Assembly: GCA_910587725.1 (NCBI GenBank) | Contig: CAJUNG010000001.1 | Coordinates: forward strand, 34,616-98,615 | Origin: an uncultured Bacilli bacterium | GTDB taxonomy: Bacteria > Bacillota_I > Bacilli_A > RF39 > UBA660 | Length of the DNA stretch: 64,000 nucleotides | Direction: 5' to 3' | Part shown: in pieces, positions 53,105 through 62,728 of the stretch | Position numbering within the stretch: the stretch's first letter is position 1 | How the letters are laid out: each line of letters begins with the position of its first letter | Translations under genes and position numbers: made by a program | Notes under the pieces: model-generated | Database searches by the model: none | What the model was told of the DNA's origin: nothing | What the model saw: the letters and a program-made list of their open reading frames with translations, nothing else

Positions 53105-53127
53105 GAGCAAGAAATTGCTCTTTTTTT
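53105..53127 (+). terminator. Terminator after the GNAT-NTF2-peptidase genes
   Basis: GAGCAA / TTGCTC with a GAAA loop and T7. Confidence 0.85.
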
Positions 53128-53157
53128 ATTGTTTAAATATAGAAAGGAGGCAAAATT

Positions 53158-53340
53158 ATTAACTACTTTTTTCAAGTAGTCGTACCCCAAGTTCTTGATT
53201 ATTTTAAGGAAAATAAAGAAGTAATTCCTAACTATCTAATTCTAGAAGTTTTAAGAAAAGATAAACAATATCAAGAACAAATTGAGAAGATTTTAGAATT
53301 ACCCAAAGAAGAAAATAAAAATAATCAGAAAGGAAAATAA
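53158..53340 (+). CDS. Small gene with apparent ATT start, upstream of mob (60 aa)
   Basis: An AAAGGAGG lies 7 bp before ATT 53158, and the frame (NYFFQVVVPQVLDYFKENKE, then NYLILEVLRKDKQYQEQIEK) has clear protein composition and ends 3 bp before the mob ATG. No ATG, GTG or TTG exists in frame. ATT initiation is rare (infC-type) and keeps expression low. Possibly a mobilisation accessory protein. Confidence 0.5.
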   Translation: MNYFFQVVVPQVLDYFKENKEVIPNYLILEVLRKDKQYQEQIEKILELPKEENKNNQKGK

Positions 53341-53343
53341 AAA

Positions 53344-54582
53344 ATGAGCTATGCAATTTTTAGAGGTGGAGGTATTAAAACATTACATGAATTATCACAA
53401 AAAGGTAGTCATAATGAAAGGACAAAAGAAAAATACAAATCTAATCCTAATATTAGAGTTGAAGATAGTAAAAATAATATTGAAATAATAAAATGTAATA
53501 AGTATATAGACAAATTTTATGAAATAACAAGAGAATATCAGAAAGAACATTCTGAAAGAATGAAGAATATGAGAGCTGATAGAAAAAAATCTTTTTATGA
53601 TATGGTTAATGATTCTAAAAGTGTCGTTGCTGATGAAATGATATTTACAAGTGATAACGACTTCTTTAAAAATATGAGTAAAGATGAATTAATGAAATGG
53701 GCAAATGAAACTATGAATTTTGTTTATGAAGATTTAGGTTATACGAAAGAACAAGTATTACATGCTGTTATTCACATGGATGAAAAAGTACCCCATTTAC
53801 ACTGTGTTGTTGTACCACTCGTTAAGAAATATGATAAACGAACAAATACAACAAGATATACTATTTCTAAACGATCATATGTCAAAAGTGATATCCATTT
53901 ATGTGAATTACAGGACAAATACCACGAAAGATTAACCAAGAAAGGATTTAAATTAGAACGAGGAGAAAAACACACAGGAGTTAAACATTTATCAATGGGA
54001 CAATTTAAAAATGTTGCTAGATATTATGATAGACAAGCATATAAAAGCAAGAAAAAAATTGAAGAGCAATATTGGAAAATAAAAGGTTCATTACAAAAAT
54101 CTAAAAAGAAAGCACTAACTGATAAAGTAATTATTGATGGTGAAATTTATCATATTCTATTAGATTTTCTAGATATGTATAGTGAAGAAATTCAAAATAT
54201 GGTAACAAGCAAAGCATTTGTTGATAGTTTAAATGACTTTATTTGTGATTATAGAACATTAGAAAAGAAATATAAAAATAGTCTTATTGATATTAATTAT
54301 TTAGAAGATGAGAATGGTAAATTACACGAAGATAAAACTAATTTACTAAATTTTGTTAATCATATATTGATAATTTTAAAAGAATTTTTTAGAGAAATTT
54401 TATTATCTAATGACAAAAAGAAGAAAGAAAAAATGATAGATATTTTAAAAGAATGTTATGATAATGACTTATATAATTCTACAGATTTAAAAGAAATATC
54501 TAAAGATACTGATAGTGAAATAGAAGTAAATGATTTTATAAATAAAGAATCATTAGAAAAAGACTACGACATTTTTAAATAG
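53344..54582 (+). CDS. Mob/Pre (MobV-type) relaxase (element 2)
   Basis: 412 residues starting MSYAIFRGGGIKTL; RKSFYDMVND, and the signature HAVIHMDEKVPHLHCVVVPL (metal-binding H-x-E...PHxH). Coiled-coil C-terminal half. TnpZ-like mobilisation protein expected to nick an oriT and allow transfer by a helper conjugative element. AGAAAGGAAAATAAAA upstream. Followed by an imperfect terminator-like hairpin (about 54562-54596). Confidence 0.9.
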   Translation: MSYAIFRGGGIKTLHELSQKGSHNERTKEKYKSNPNIRVEDSKNNIEIIKCNKYIDKFYEITREYQKEHSERMKNMRADRKKSFYDMVNDSKSVVADEMIFTSDNDFFKNMSKDELMKWANETMNFVYEDLGYTKEQVLHAVIHMDEKVPHLHCVVVPLVKKYDKRTNTTRYTISKRSYVKSDIHLCELQDKYHERLTKKGFKLERGEKHTGVKHLSMGQFKNVARYYDRQAYKSKKKIEEQYWKIKGSLQKSKKKALTDKVIIDGEIYHILLDFLDMYSEEIQNMVTSKAFVDSLNDFICDYRTLEKKYKNSLIDINYLEDENGKLHEDKTNLLNFVNHILIILKEFFREILLSNDKKKKEKMIDILKECYDNDLYNSTDLKEISKDTDSEIEVNDFINKESLEKDYDIFK

Positions 54583-54622
54583 TCGAAGTCTTTGATACAT
54601 ACTAAATTTTAATAATTTAGAA

Positions 54623-54659
54623 ACGCACTTGCAAATTGACATAGTCAATTAGCGTGCGT
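54623..54659. other. Nested inverted repeat between mob and subtilase genes
   Basis: ACGCAC / GTGCGT outside and AATTGAC / GTCAATT inside, 3-nt loop. No T-run on either side, so not a plain terminator; lies between convergent genes. Confidence 0.5.
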
Positions 54660-54676
54660 ATTATAAAATACTATAT

Positions 54677-57202
54677 TTACGAATTATTAATTTCAATTCT
54701 AGCCCTGCTATTTTCAATTTCAATTTCAACAGCTGAACGAATTTCTTCGTATATTTCTAAATCTCTATTAATTGCTTCAAAAGTAACAATCAATGAATAA
54801 TTTGCAGGAAATTTCTCACTCCAGCCTTGATGTGCTCTTACTGCTATACAAAAATCTTCTGGTAAATTGTTAGATTTAATAACTGCCCAATCTTTTTGAA
54901 TAGTGTTGGAATTTTTAGAAAAGTTATTTGCTTGACCATAATTTCGTTGTGAACCTATCATCCATTTCAAATCTCCTTCATCGTACTCATCATCTTTTTT
55001 TCCAGTTTGGAAAATTCTATTTTGAAATGTTAGAAAATCTTCTCCTAGCCTGCTACATGTCCAATCTAGCCAAGTTGATAAATAACCTTTTATTCTTCGT
55101 CTAGTATTTCTCGGATTTGCATTATATGATAATGTTACCTGTATCTTTATATCATAATTATCTCCTATAATACGTAAGTTTTGTGGTATAGGAACTTTAT
55201 AAACATGAGCATCATTAGTATTTATTTGCATATTATCAGAATATAATGTAACTCTATATTCGTCATTACGTGTTGCTCGTTCCAAAGATGGGATTCCGTA
55301 TCCAATTCTCCTTAAAACCTTACTTTTATCTATCTCTGAGTTTGCCCATTTTGGCCATTGCGCAGACTGAATAATAAGCCCTCTATATAAAAGGGTAGAA
55401 GAATTTGGGAATAGAGATTCTAATTTCGCAGCAATAGACGTTACCTTTGGAGTTGAAAAGGATGTTCCAATCTTATCTTTTGCAAAAATCTTATTATTAT
55501 ATATTTTTCTTGGCATATTAATACATAAATCTTCAATTAACTCTAGCTTAATTTCATTTTCTTCATTATTTAAAGCATATGTTCCTCCATATTCAACTAC
55601 ATCAGGTTTAATGGAATCCCATATTCCTGGCCCAGTTCTTGAAAATGCTGATGGTTCATCTATTCCACCTAAGCCAATAATATTACCATTATTGAAGTTT
55701 GCATGAGATATTGAACCAACAGTTATAGCTTGTAAACTTTGAGCTGGATTACAAATTCTTGCAAAATCTTTTTCCAGATAGTTTGGATATTCTATTCCAT
55801 TCTTAATATTAAATAGTATCTCCTCTCTGCCTATATTTCCAGCTGATTGAATAAATAAAACGTCGTTTTCATAACTATATTTATCAATCGTTGACGCCCA
55901 AGAGGACATATGAACCAAATCACAGCTTTCTTCTTCACCTATAGAATGATTAAAAATTCGTGTTTTATTTTTTGCTTCAATATTATATATTTTTACTATG
56001 CTAGATACTAGCCCTGAACCTACAAGTTCTTTTTTCAAGATATTATTTTCATCTAATACTCTTATATTTCTAATACGAAATGGAAGTGTAATATTTTTAG
56101 TCAAATCTAAATCTTGTGTCAAAGCTATACCTGCAATACGAGTACCATGACCACCCTCAGCAACTTTATCATCTGTTGAATTATCATTTGGAATATAAGA
56201 TATTTCTTCATAAATAGCTGATGATAATAATTTGTTTTTTTGTATTCCACTATCAATTATTCCTATAATCGGAGAATTATTTGAAGGTGGAGTAATCACT
56301 ATATTAGGTATATCAATAATTGAATTATTTGAAACATCATTACCCATTATTATATCTTCTAATAATGTTACCTCAAAAATATATGGATAGTTTGCAATTA
56401 AATCTCTTAATCCTTTTCCATTTATTTTTATCTTGGTAATAAAACTATCAGGAAATCTAACAAAATCTAGAATATCCTCCTGATAAATTCCACAAATTTC
56501 GCCATTATAGAATGTAACAATTTGTTCCAATTCATTTTCTCTTTCTAATTCAAATTTATCCCATTCAATATACTTTGATTGACATCTCTCATTCCATCTT
56601 TCCAATCTTTTATTAAAATGATCATCATTTTCACTAGCGGCCTTTACAGGCTTATCAGGTAGAGTTACTTTTCCATTACATGAAACTGATATTTCCACTA
56701 AGTATATTTCACTATCATTTAATGTTAGCCACTTTTTTTGCAAAGATTCAGACATAATAACACTAATTCTCTCATCGTTCGTTTTTAAACCATAAATGTT
56801 CGCTGGAGTACCACTTCGTGGGGCATTATCCATAAATAAACTAACTTTTTCATTAAATTTTTCTAAATTAATATCTTCTGAAGCTACTAAAACAAAACCA
56901 TTGTCAACTTCAGATACTATTTCAAACCCCAACCCTCTTAAAAATTCTATATCGGTATTTGGATCTATTTCTAACATAATTGGGATTCCACCTTTAATGA
57001 TAGGCAATTTTTCTTTTTCCCTTTCTTCTAGTCGTTCATTCCAAAAGTTTGATAATGCCTGTGACTGTCGTTTTATATATTGCCCATGACCTTGTCTATT
57101 CTTTTTGTTTTCTATTGTCCTATCATTGGCTATTGGCATTCTTCTAAATTTAGGTTTTCCAGTATAAACTAAAGGCATCTCTAAATGTTCAAAATTATTC
57201 AT
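54677..57202 (-). CDS. Subtilisin-like (S8) serine protease
   Basis: 841 residues without signal peptide. The triad is complete: Asp in IGIIDSGIQ (about residue 315), His in EGGHGTRIAGIA (about 347), Asn in IQSAGNIG, Ser in IGTSFSTPKVTS (about 587). The ~300-residue N-terminal part is unfamiliar and a beta-rich C-terminal domain follows. Only 19 bp downstream of an AAA ATPase gene, so one operon: an intracellular protease gated or directed by an ATPase. Cargo of element 2. Confidence 0.88.
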   Translation of the reverse strand: MNNFEHLEMPLVYTGKPKFRRMPIANDRTIENKKNRQGHGQYIKRQSQALSNFWNERLEEREKEKLPIIKGGIPIMLEIDPNTDIEFLRGLGFEIVSEVDNGFVLVASEDINLEKFNEKVSLFMDNAPRSGTPANIYGLKTNDERISVIMSESLQKKWLTLNDSEIYLVEISVSCNGKVTLPDKPVKAASENDDHFNKRLERWNERCQSKYIEWDKFELERENELEQIVTFYNGEICGIYQEDILDFVRFPDSFITKIKINGKGLRDLIANYPYIFEVTLLEDIIMGNDVSNNSIIDIPNIVITPPSNNSPIIGIIDSGIQKNKLLSSAIYEEISYIPNDNSTDDKVAEGGHGTRIAGIALTQDLDLTKNITLPFRIRNIRVLDENNILKKELVGSGLVSSIVKIYNIEAKNKTRIFNHSIGEEESCDLVHMSSWASTIDKYSYENDVLFIQSAGNIGREEILFNIKNGIEYPNYLEKDFARICNPAQSLQAITVGSISHANFNNGNIIGLGGIDEPSAFSRTGPGIWDSIKPDVVEYGGTYALNNEENEIKLELIEDLCINMPRKIYNNKIFAKDKIGTSFSTPKVTSIAAKLESLFPNSSTLLYRGLIIQSAQWPKWANSEIDKSKVLRRIGYGIPSLERATRNDEYRVTLYSDNMQINTNDAHVYKVPIPQNLRIIGDNYDIKIQVTLSYNANPRNTRRRIKGYLSTWLDWTCSRLGEDFLTFQNRIFQTGKKDDEYDEGDLKWMIGSQRNYGQANNFSKNSNTIQKDWAVIKSNNLPEDFCIAVRAHQGWSEKFPANYSLIVTFEAINRDLEIYEEIRSAVEIEIENSRARIEINNS

Positions 57203-57221
57203 ATAAACTTCCCCCTAACAA

Positions 57222-58244
57222 CTAGTTGTTAATTTTATAATTTGAATTATTTAAAACTTCTAAAATATGATTTTCTTTCAATTCTTTTCCACCCTTCAAT
57301 ATACAAATTTTAGCGGCATTATTCATTAGTGAGACAATATTAGCAGCTGAATTTCCATTCAGCTTTTTAGCTAAATTATCAAAATTAATTTTAGAATCAG
57401 TTTTAATATTTCTAAATGGTTTTCTTAGTAATAAGTTAATTTCTTTTTCTGTTGGTAATGGAATTTCAATCACATCATCAAACCTTCGAAATAACGCCTC
57501 GTCTAGTGAAATCTCCAAATTAGTAGCAGCAATAATTAGACCATCTGAGTTGTATTCATCTAACAATAATAATAACATATTTACTATTCGTGGAACTTCT
57601 CCAACGTCATTATTTATATTTCGAGATTTTGCAATAAAATCACATTCATCTAATAGCAAGACTACAGGTTCTTTTTTACAATAGTCAAATACAGCCCGTA
57701 AATTCATAGAAGATTCGCCTAAATAAGAGGATATTAATGAATCAAATCTAACTTTTAATAATGGTAATCTTAAATTTTTAGCAATTCTTCCAGCAGTCAT
57801 CGTTTTTCCACATCCTGGGTGCCCATAAAATAAAATTTTTTGTTTTGGTTTTAAATTGTATTTAGTTAATCTATCTTTTGCTAAATATTCTTTCTCTATT
57901 GAAGAAATTCTACTTTCAACATCCTCATTTAGAATAGTATTATTATCAAGTTCTTCATATGGAATATATGATAATAAGGGGGCATTATTTCTTCTACTTG
58001 TTGGTATATTAGATGTTCCCATATAAGATGAATATGATGGTAATGAATTCATCCCTTGTCCTGAAATATTATTTTTAATTGTTTTTTGTTTTGTTTTATC
58101 AATAATTTTTGATAAATCATCAGCTAATTTTTTATGTCCTTTATCATTTTCATTTTTGATAATTAATTCTGCTAATTTTTTTAATGATTTATTGTCCTCT
58201 AAATAAATAGCTTTTATTAATTTTTTATATAATTCTGAATTCAT
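57222..58244 (-). CDS. AAA ATPase partnered with subtilase
   Basis: 340 residues: helical N-terminal region, then a classical AAA domain with Walker A FYGHPGCGKT (about 140-149), Walker B VVLLLDECDF, sensor IIAATN and arginine fingers in LFRRFDDV. Resembles the FtsH/spastin-type AAA fold without membrane or protease parts. First gene of the pair with the S8 protease. Strong TAGGAGGCTGCT start region. Confidence 0.87.
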   Translation of the reverse strand: MNSELYKKLIKAIYLEDNKSLKKLAELIIKNENDKGHKKLADDLSKIIDKTKQKTIKNNISGQGMNSLPSYSSYMGTSNIPTSRRNNAPLLSYIPYEELDNNTILNEDVESRISSIEKEYLAKDRLTKYNLKPKQKILFYGHPGCGKTMTAGRIAKNLRLPLLKVRFDSLISSYLGESSMNLRAVFDYCKKEPVVLLLDECDFIAKSRNINNDVGEVPRIVNMLLLLLDEYNSDGLIIAATNLEISLDEALFRRFDDVIEIPLPTEKEINLLLRKPFRNIKTDSKINFDNLAKKLNGNSAANIVSLMNNAAKICILKGGKELKENHILEVLNNSNYKINN

Positions 58245-58491
58245 AGCAGCCTCCTAAATCATTTATAAATATTATACTATAATTTATAATATTTTCCTAT
58301 ACAAGTATTGATTTTTCCGAAAGTTTATCATATAATAAATTTAACGAGTGAGGGATATTTTTTAGATTATAGGTTTAAAACCCTGTTATCATCTGCTCCA
58401 TTTGAAAACAACTTACGAACCAATATGGTATCGTGAGTTTTTATTTTATATAAAACTTAAAGTTCTCTTTCTAGGAAGGAGGACTTTTTTG

Positions 58492-58776
58492 ATGTTGGAA
58501 TTTAAAACTATGGAAACATTAAAATCAAATACTGAAATCTTGGAAATAATCAAAGACTATACTTACAAAGTTAAGAAAGGAACAATAAAACACTTATTAC
58601 ATACTAATTTACAAGTTATAGAGCCTACTGAATACTTAATTACATATCCTACTACTCTTACAATTTTAGAATATAAAGTTAATGAAATATCTAATAAGCC
58701 ATTTTACATCAAAGAGCATAATCAAAAATATTCATTATCAGAAATTATCCAAATTTTAAAGAAAATTAAAATTTAG
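58492..58776 (+). CDS. Uncharacterised 94-aa protein preceding recombinase (element 3)
   Basis: ATG 58492 with GGAAGGAGG upstream. The motif KKGTIKHLLHTNLQVIEPTE aligns with the TNL...EP core of the other three small proteins; C-terminus SLSEIIQILKK matches their LSxLxxYI region. The most diverged member. Confidence 0.65.
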   Translation: MLEFKTMETLKSNTEILEIIKDYTYKVKKGTIKHLLHTNLQVIEPTEYLITYPTTLTILEYKVNEISNKPFYIKEHNQKYSLSEIIQILKKIKI

Positions 58777-58795
58777 ACTTCACTTTTTCCATTTT

Positions 58796-58915
58796 AGTGA
58801 GGAAACAGATGAAAGGTGTCTGTTTTTAATCAATTTATTGAGGAAACAATTGGGAGGATAAATTTAAAAAATTCTCAATATAGTGTTTGCTATTTTACCT
58901 TTCAGTGAGGAAACA
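58796..58915 (+). repeat. Three AGTGAGGAAACA-type repeats with attenuator
   Basis: AGTGAGGAAACA at 58796 and 58904 and ATTGAGGAAACA at 58837, in the 160-bp gap between small gene and recombinase. The first overlaps a hairpin AAACAGA / TCTGTTT with T5 (58803-58829), the element 3 counterpart of the attenuators in elements 1, 2 and 4. Confidence 0.65.
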
Positions 58916-58935
58916 AGTGAGGAGATGATTATTTT

Positions 58936-60726
58936 ATGAGATGTGCAGTATATGTAAGAGTAAGTACAGATGACCAAAGAGATAATGGCTATTCTATTGA
59001 TTCACAACTTCGTATGATTAAGGAATATTGTGAAAAAAACGATTATAGTATTGTAGATGTTTATAATGACGCAGGTCATTCTGGAAAAGACTTAATGAGA
59101 CCAGAAATGCAAAGATTACTTGCAGATATTAAATCAAAAAAGATTGATAAGTTAATTGCTATTAAGGTAGATAGACTTACCAGAAACAACTATGATGGCT
59201 TTTGGTTACTCAATTATTGTGAAGAACATGATGTTAAGATCGAGTTAATACTCGAGCCTTATGATGTATCTACTGCTAATGGTGAAATGATTTTTGGTAT
59301 GAATTTAGTGTTCGGACAACGAGAAAGAAAAGAAATTGGGGCAAGAACTAAACGAGCAATGGAAGAAATGGCACTAGAGAAAGTTCACCCTAGTAAAGCG
59401 CCTTTCGGCTATGTTAGAAATAAAGATACAGGTCATTTAGAAATAGAGCCTATTGAAGCCCAAGTTGTTAAAGAAATATTTAAACTTAGCCAAGAAGGAC
59501 ATTCTACTAGAGGCATTGCTACGATTATGGAAGACAACAATGCTTATTTAAAAATAGGAAAATGGCGAAGTGACAGAGTTTATAAGATACTTACTAATTC
59601 TATCTATATTGGTATATTTGAATATGGAAAATATAAGAGAAAACAACAAGATATTTTAAGAGTAAAAGACTATTGTGAACCGATTATAGACGAAACAACT
59701 TGGAATGCTACAAGAAATGTATTAGTGAAAAATAAACACTCAAATTATGGCGAATTTATTCATTTATTTTCAGGATTAGTAAAATGTCCGATATGTGGAA
59801 GTATTATGGCTTCATCAGAATCTTTTAAATATCCAAATGGAAAACAAAAAGTTTATTATCATTTAAGATGTAAAAATCATACTTGTAGTGGTTATGGACT
59901 TCATTATAATACCGAGAAAATAGAAGTAAAATTAAGGCGTGTTTTAGAAGAATTAACTATCTTTATGATGGGAACAAATAACGAAATTATTACCTGTAAT
60001 TCTACAAAAAGTAATGATGTAAAAGAGATAGAAAAAGCGATTGAAAAGTTAAAAGTACAAGAAAAAAGATTAGTTGACTTATATTTAAGTTCTTCCCTAG
60101 ATGTTGAGACAATTAACCATAAAAATGATGTTATAAAAAAAGAAATTGAGAAATTAAATAAAAAGAAAATGACTCTTGATCCAGATAACGAATCAAAAGA
60201 ATATACAACAGAATTATTAAAAAAATTAGATTGTAAAAAGGAAAATGACAAACTGGTATTCAAAAATGTTAAAAAGATGGACTTCACTTTTTTCTATAAT
60301 TTATTATCAAGAGAAGCCAAACGTGATATGATTCACAGACTTATATCTGGGATAGAAATCACAAGAGATAATAATTACAACATTGATATTAAATATATAA
60401 AATTTACAGATGAATTTATTACGAAAAGTAGTACAGAGTTTATCAAATACTTATATATTGTTCTAAAAAATGATACTGTTGGAATCAAATATCTAAATAA
60501 AATAACAAAAGATGAATTAGAAATCAAGAAAAAAGATTATGATGTTTTGTCTATTTTAAAAATGACAAGAAATGAATATCCAAGCGAGTTTGTAGATGAT
60601 TTTTTTGCTAAAGCACATAGTCATTTTTATGTAGATGGTATAATTGGCAGTCCCTATTTTGAGGGGAATGTTTCTAAAGATTTTCTATTATTAGTACCAA
60701 AAAAAGAAATAGTAAAGGCAAATTAA
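58936..60726 (+). CDS. Large serine recombinase (element 3)
   Basis: 596 residues. Catalytic Ser 10 in YVRVSTDDQRDNGYS, KVDRLTRNNYDGF, GARTKRAMEEM; zinc ribbon LVKCPICGSIMAS / CKNHTC; coiled coil (about 370-420). More diverged from the other three. GTGAGGAG precedes ATG 58936 by about 12 bp. Confidence 0.92.
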   Translation: MRCAVYVRVSTDDQRDNGYSIDSQLRMIKEYCEKNDYSIVDVYNDAGHSGKDLMRPEMQRLLADIKSKKIDKLIAIKVDRLTRNNYDGFWLLNYCEEHDVKIELILEPYDVSTANGEMIFGMNLVFGQRERKEIGARTKRAMEEMALEKVHPSKAPFGYVRNKDTGHLEIEPIEAQVVKEIFKLSQEGHSTRGIATIMEDNNAYLKIGKWRSDRVYKILTNSIYIGIFEYGKYKRKQQDILRVKDYCEPIIDETTWNATRNVLVKNKHSNYGEFIHLFSGLVKCPICGSIMASSESFKYPNGKQKVYYHLRCKNHTCSGYGLHYNTEKIEVKLRRVLEELTIFMMGTNNEIITCNSTKSNDVKEIEKAIEKLKVQEKRLVDLYLSSSLDVETINHKNDVIKKEIEKLNKKKMTLDPDNESKEYTTELLKKLDCKKENDKLVFKNVKKMDFTFFYNLLSREAKRDMIHRLISGIEITRDNNYNIDIKYIKFTDEFITKSSTEFIKYLYIVLKNDTVGIKYLNKITKDELEIKKKDYDVLSILKMTRNEYPSEFVDDFFAKAHSHFYVDGIIGSPYFEGNVSKDFLLLVPKKEIVKAN

Positions 60727-60745
60727 ATATAGAAAGGAGTTATCA

Positions 60746-60988
60746 ATGAAACATTTAACAAAAGAAAATATTTTAAAGAATCAAGTATATACCATAGAAC
60801 AATTCAAAGTTCTTGACTATCTAAAAAAGCAATTATCTATTGGTGATTTTGTTGTAATTTTAATTGATAGATTTACTATTAAAGTTGTAGATAAAAACAA
60901 TGAACAGGGATATTTTAAATACAATTCTAAAACAAAATCAGTAGATTTTTACGAAGAAAATATTAAGAATAAAGAAATGGAGAGATAA
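60746..60988 (+). CDS. Small protein between recombinase and TnpV (80 aa)
   Basis: GAAAGGAG before the ATG. Mixed alpha/beta (IGDFVVILIDRFTIKVVDKN), basic tail. No family recognised; operon with the recombinase and TnpV-like gene. Confidence 0.62.
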   Translation: MKHLTKENILKNQVYTIEQFKVLDYLKKQLSIGDFVVILIDRFTIKVVDKNNEQGYFKYNSKTKSVDFYEENIKNKEMER

Positions 60989-60992
60989 AAAA

Positions 60993-61346
60993 ATGGAATT
61001 AAACTATACAAAAGTTGGTGATTATTTATTACCGAATTTAACAATAGAAAAACAAAATAATGAAAAAATAAACAAGTATGGCTATTTAAGGTTACACTAT
61101 CTGAAAGAAAATAATAAGCCACTTTATACAACTCTTTTAATGAAAAATGAACTAACAAATCATCTTGTTTCAGTTAGTATTGAAGCAGAAAATAGATTAA
61201 ATATTTTAATGAAGCAATACAAAAATTCTGATGAATTACTATCTGAAAAAAATAAAATTAATAACCAAATTGAATGGGCAAAACTAATGAATAATTATAA
61301 AAATATGGCAGAAGAAATTATCTTAAAAGAACTAATTTATGTATGA
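60993..61346 (+). CDS. TnpV-family transposon protein
   Basis: 117 residues: ELNYTKVGDYLLPNLTIE, INKYGYLRLHYLKENNKPLY, TLLMKNELTNHLVSVSIEAE and QIEWAKLMNNYKNMAEEIIL match the TnpV family of Tn4451/Tn4453-type elements. Exact role unknown. Followed by a perfect terminator. Confidence 0.87.
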   Translation: MELNYTKVGDYLLPNLTIEKQNNEKINKYGYLRLHYLKENNKPLYTTLLMKNELTNHLVSVSIEAENRLNILMKQYKNSDELLSEKNKINNQIEWAKLMNNYKNMAEEIILKELIYV

Positions 61347-61350
61347 AAAT

Positions 61351-61376
61351 AGGACTGCAAAACAAGCAGTCCTTTA
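61351..61376 (+). terminator. Terminator after tnpV-like gene
   Basis: Perfect AGGACTGC / GCAGTCCT stem with 7-nt loop, TTTAAAATTT tail. Confidence 0.8.
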
Positions 61377-61483
61377 AAATTTGACCTAAATATGTGTAAG
61401 TACAAGTTAAAATTTATGTCCTAGCCAGCACTGAAAACCTACTCCCGAACGTTTTCGATTTATGGGAAATCCCATACCCTTAA

Positions 61484-62140
61484 TCACAAATCTTGATATT
61501 CAGTATTTAAAGACTTATAGTAATCTCTAGGTGCATTACATATTTTATATTTTTCACCAGTTTTCGCTTGATTTATTACATTATGTGCAGGCTCTAAAGT
61601 AGCATCAATTTTATCAGCAAAATTAATAATAATTACCTCTAACATTTTTGGTAAAACAAGCGTACCCCAGTCGCTAAACTCATTCATATGACTGCCTATC
61701 ATATGTAAAACTTGATTTTTAAAATCTTCATCTAATTTATATTCGGATAAATAATTTTCTACTAAATGTGTCCCCTCATATGAGTGACCCAACAGTTGAG
61801 ATCCATTATGCTCATATTCAGATTTATCACTCCAATCAGTATAATTTTTAGTTTTTCCAATATCATGTAATAAAGCACCAAATATTACTAGATCAGAATC
61901 TACATTTAATTTAGGATATAATTCCATTATAGTTATAGCATTTCTAGTTACACAATATATATGATATAATAGACCTCCCTCAAAGTAGTGATGTGCACCA
62001 GTCGTAGCAGGTTTTTTTATTAGTTTTTCTTTATAATCTCTTAGTATTTTTTGACAACAATCTCTTAAATCAATATTTCTAATTTTCTTTGAATATTCTA
62101 CACATTTTATAAAAATATCTTCCAAATTTATATTATTCAT
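61484..62140 (-). CDS. HD-domain phosphohydrolase, YhaM-like
   Basis: 218 residues: AHHYFEGGLLYHIYCVTRNA, VIFGALLHDIGKTKNY (HD), HSYEGTHLVENYL, HMIGSHMN and INFADKIDATLEP (final Asp). Resembles the HD domain of the YhaM exoribonuclease group without its OB domain. ATG 62140 with AGGAG 8 bp upstream. Second gene of the element 3 cargo pair, after a P-loop kinase. Confidence 0.85.
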   Translation of the reverse strand: MNNINLEDIFIKCVEYSKKIRNIDLRDCCQKILRDYKEKLIKKPATTGAHHYFEGGLLYHIYCVTRNAITIMELYPKLNVDSDLVIFGALLHDIGKTKNYTDWSDKSEYEHNGSQLLGHSYEGTHLVENYLSEYKLDEDFKNQVLHMIGSHMNEFSDWGTLVLPKMLEVIIINFADKIDATLEPAHNVINQAKTGEKYKICNAPRDYYKSLNTEYQDL

Positions 62141-62158
62141 AACATTCACTCCTATTTA

Positions 62159-62728
62159 TTATTTAATTATCATTTCTTCTATACTTTCTAAAGTATGATT
62201 TAAAACTTCTTCTCTATCGAATGAGGTATCGACAAACCAAATATTTAATTCTTTACATTCTTTCTCATATTCTATACTTTTAGATATCCAATGTTTAGAA
62301 TGTTCCAAAATATGTTCATCACTTCTATCATAAGTCCAATCTTTTTCAGTTTGATATTTCCTTATTTCATTAAAATGTTCATCAATAGTTTGTCTTGGAG
62401 TTCCTAAGAAAAGTAATAGGGTATCTTCTTTATTAAATAATTGATATGCTTTTTTGGGTGTTATATCACATGTTTCAATGATATAATTGATTTCACCTTT
62501 ATTTCTCTTTATACTTTTATAGAATAAACAAGATAAAAAATTAGGAAAATCTTCTACCATTCCAATTCCACCTTTACTATTTATGTTATTGTTAGGTAAA
62601 ACTTCTTGAAAAGCCCACCTAATATCATCTCCAATTATAATATGATAATTAGAATATTTTTTTGAAATCATTTTAGCGAGAGTTGACTTTCCAGAACGAG
62701 AGCTTCCGAATATTGCAATATTTTTCAT
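62159..62728 (-). CDS. P-loop nucleoside/nucleotide kinase-like protein
   Basis: 189 residues with Walker A FGSSRSGKSTLAKMISKK (residues 7-24), YHIIIGDDIRWAFQEVLP and a C-terminal LNIWFVDTSFDREEVL. Resembles AAA_17/uridine-kinase-type small kinases. Operon with the HD gene (18-bp gap). The HD plus kinase pair parallels the HD/kinase fusion in element 1. Confidence 0.8.
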   Translation of the reverse strand: MKNIAIFGSSRSGKSTLAKMISKKYSNYHIIIGDDIRWAFQEVLPNNNINSKGGIGMVEDFPNFLSCLFYKSIKRNKGEINYIIETCDITPKKAYQLFNKEDTLLLFLGTPRQTIDEHFNEIRKYQTEKDWTYDRSDEHILEHSKHWISKSIEYEKECKELNIWFVDTSFDREEVLNHTLESIEEMIIK

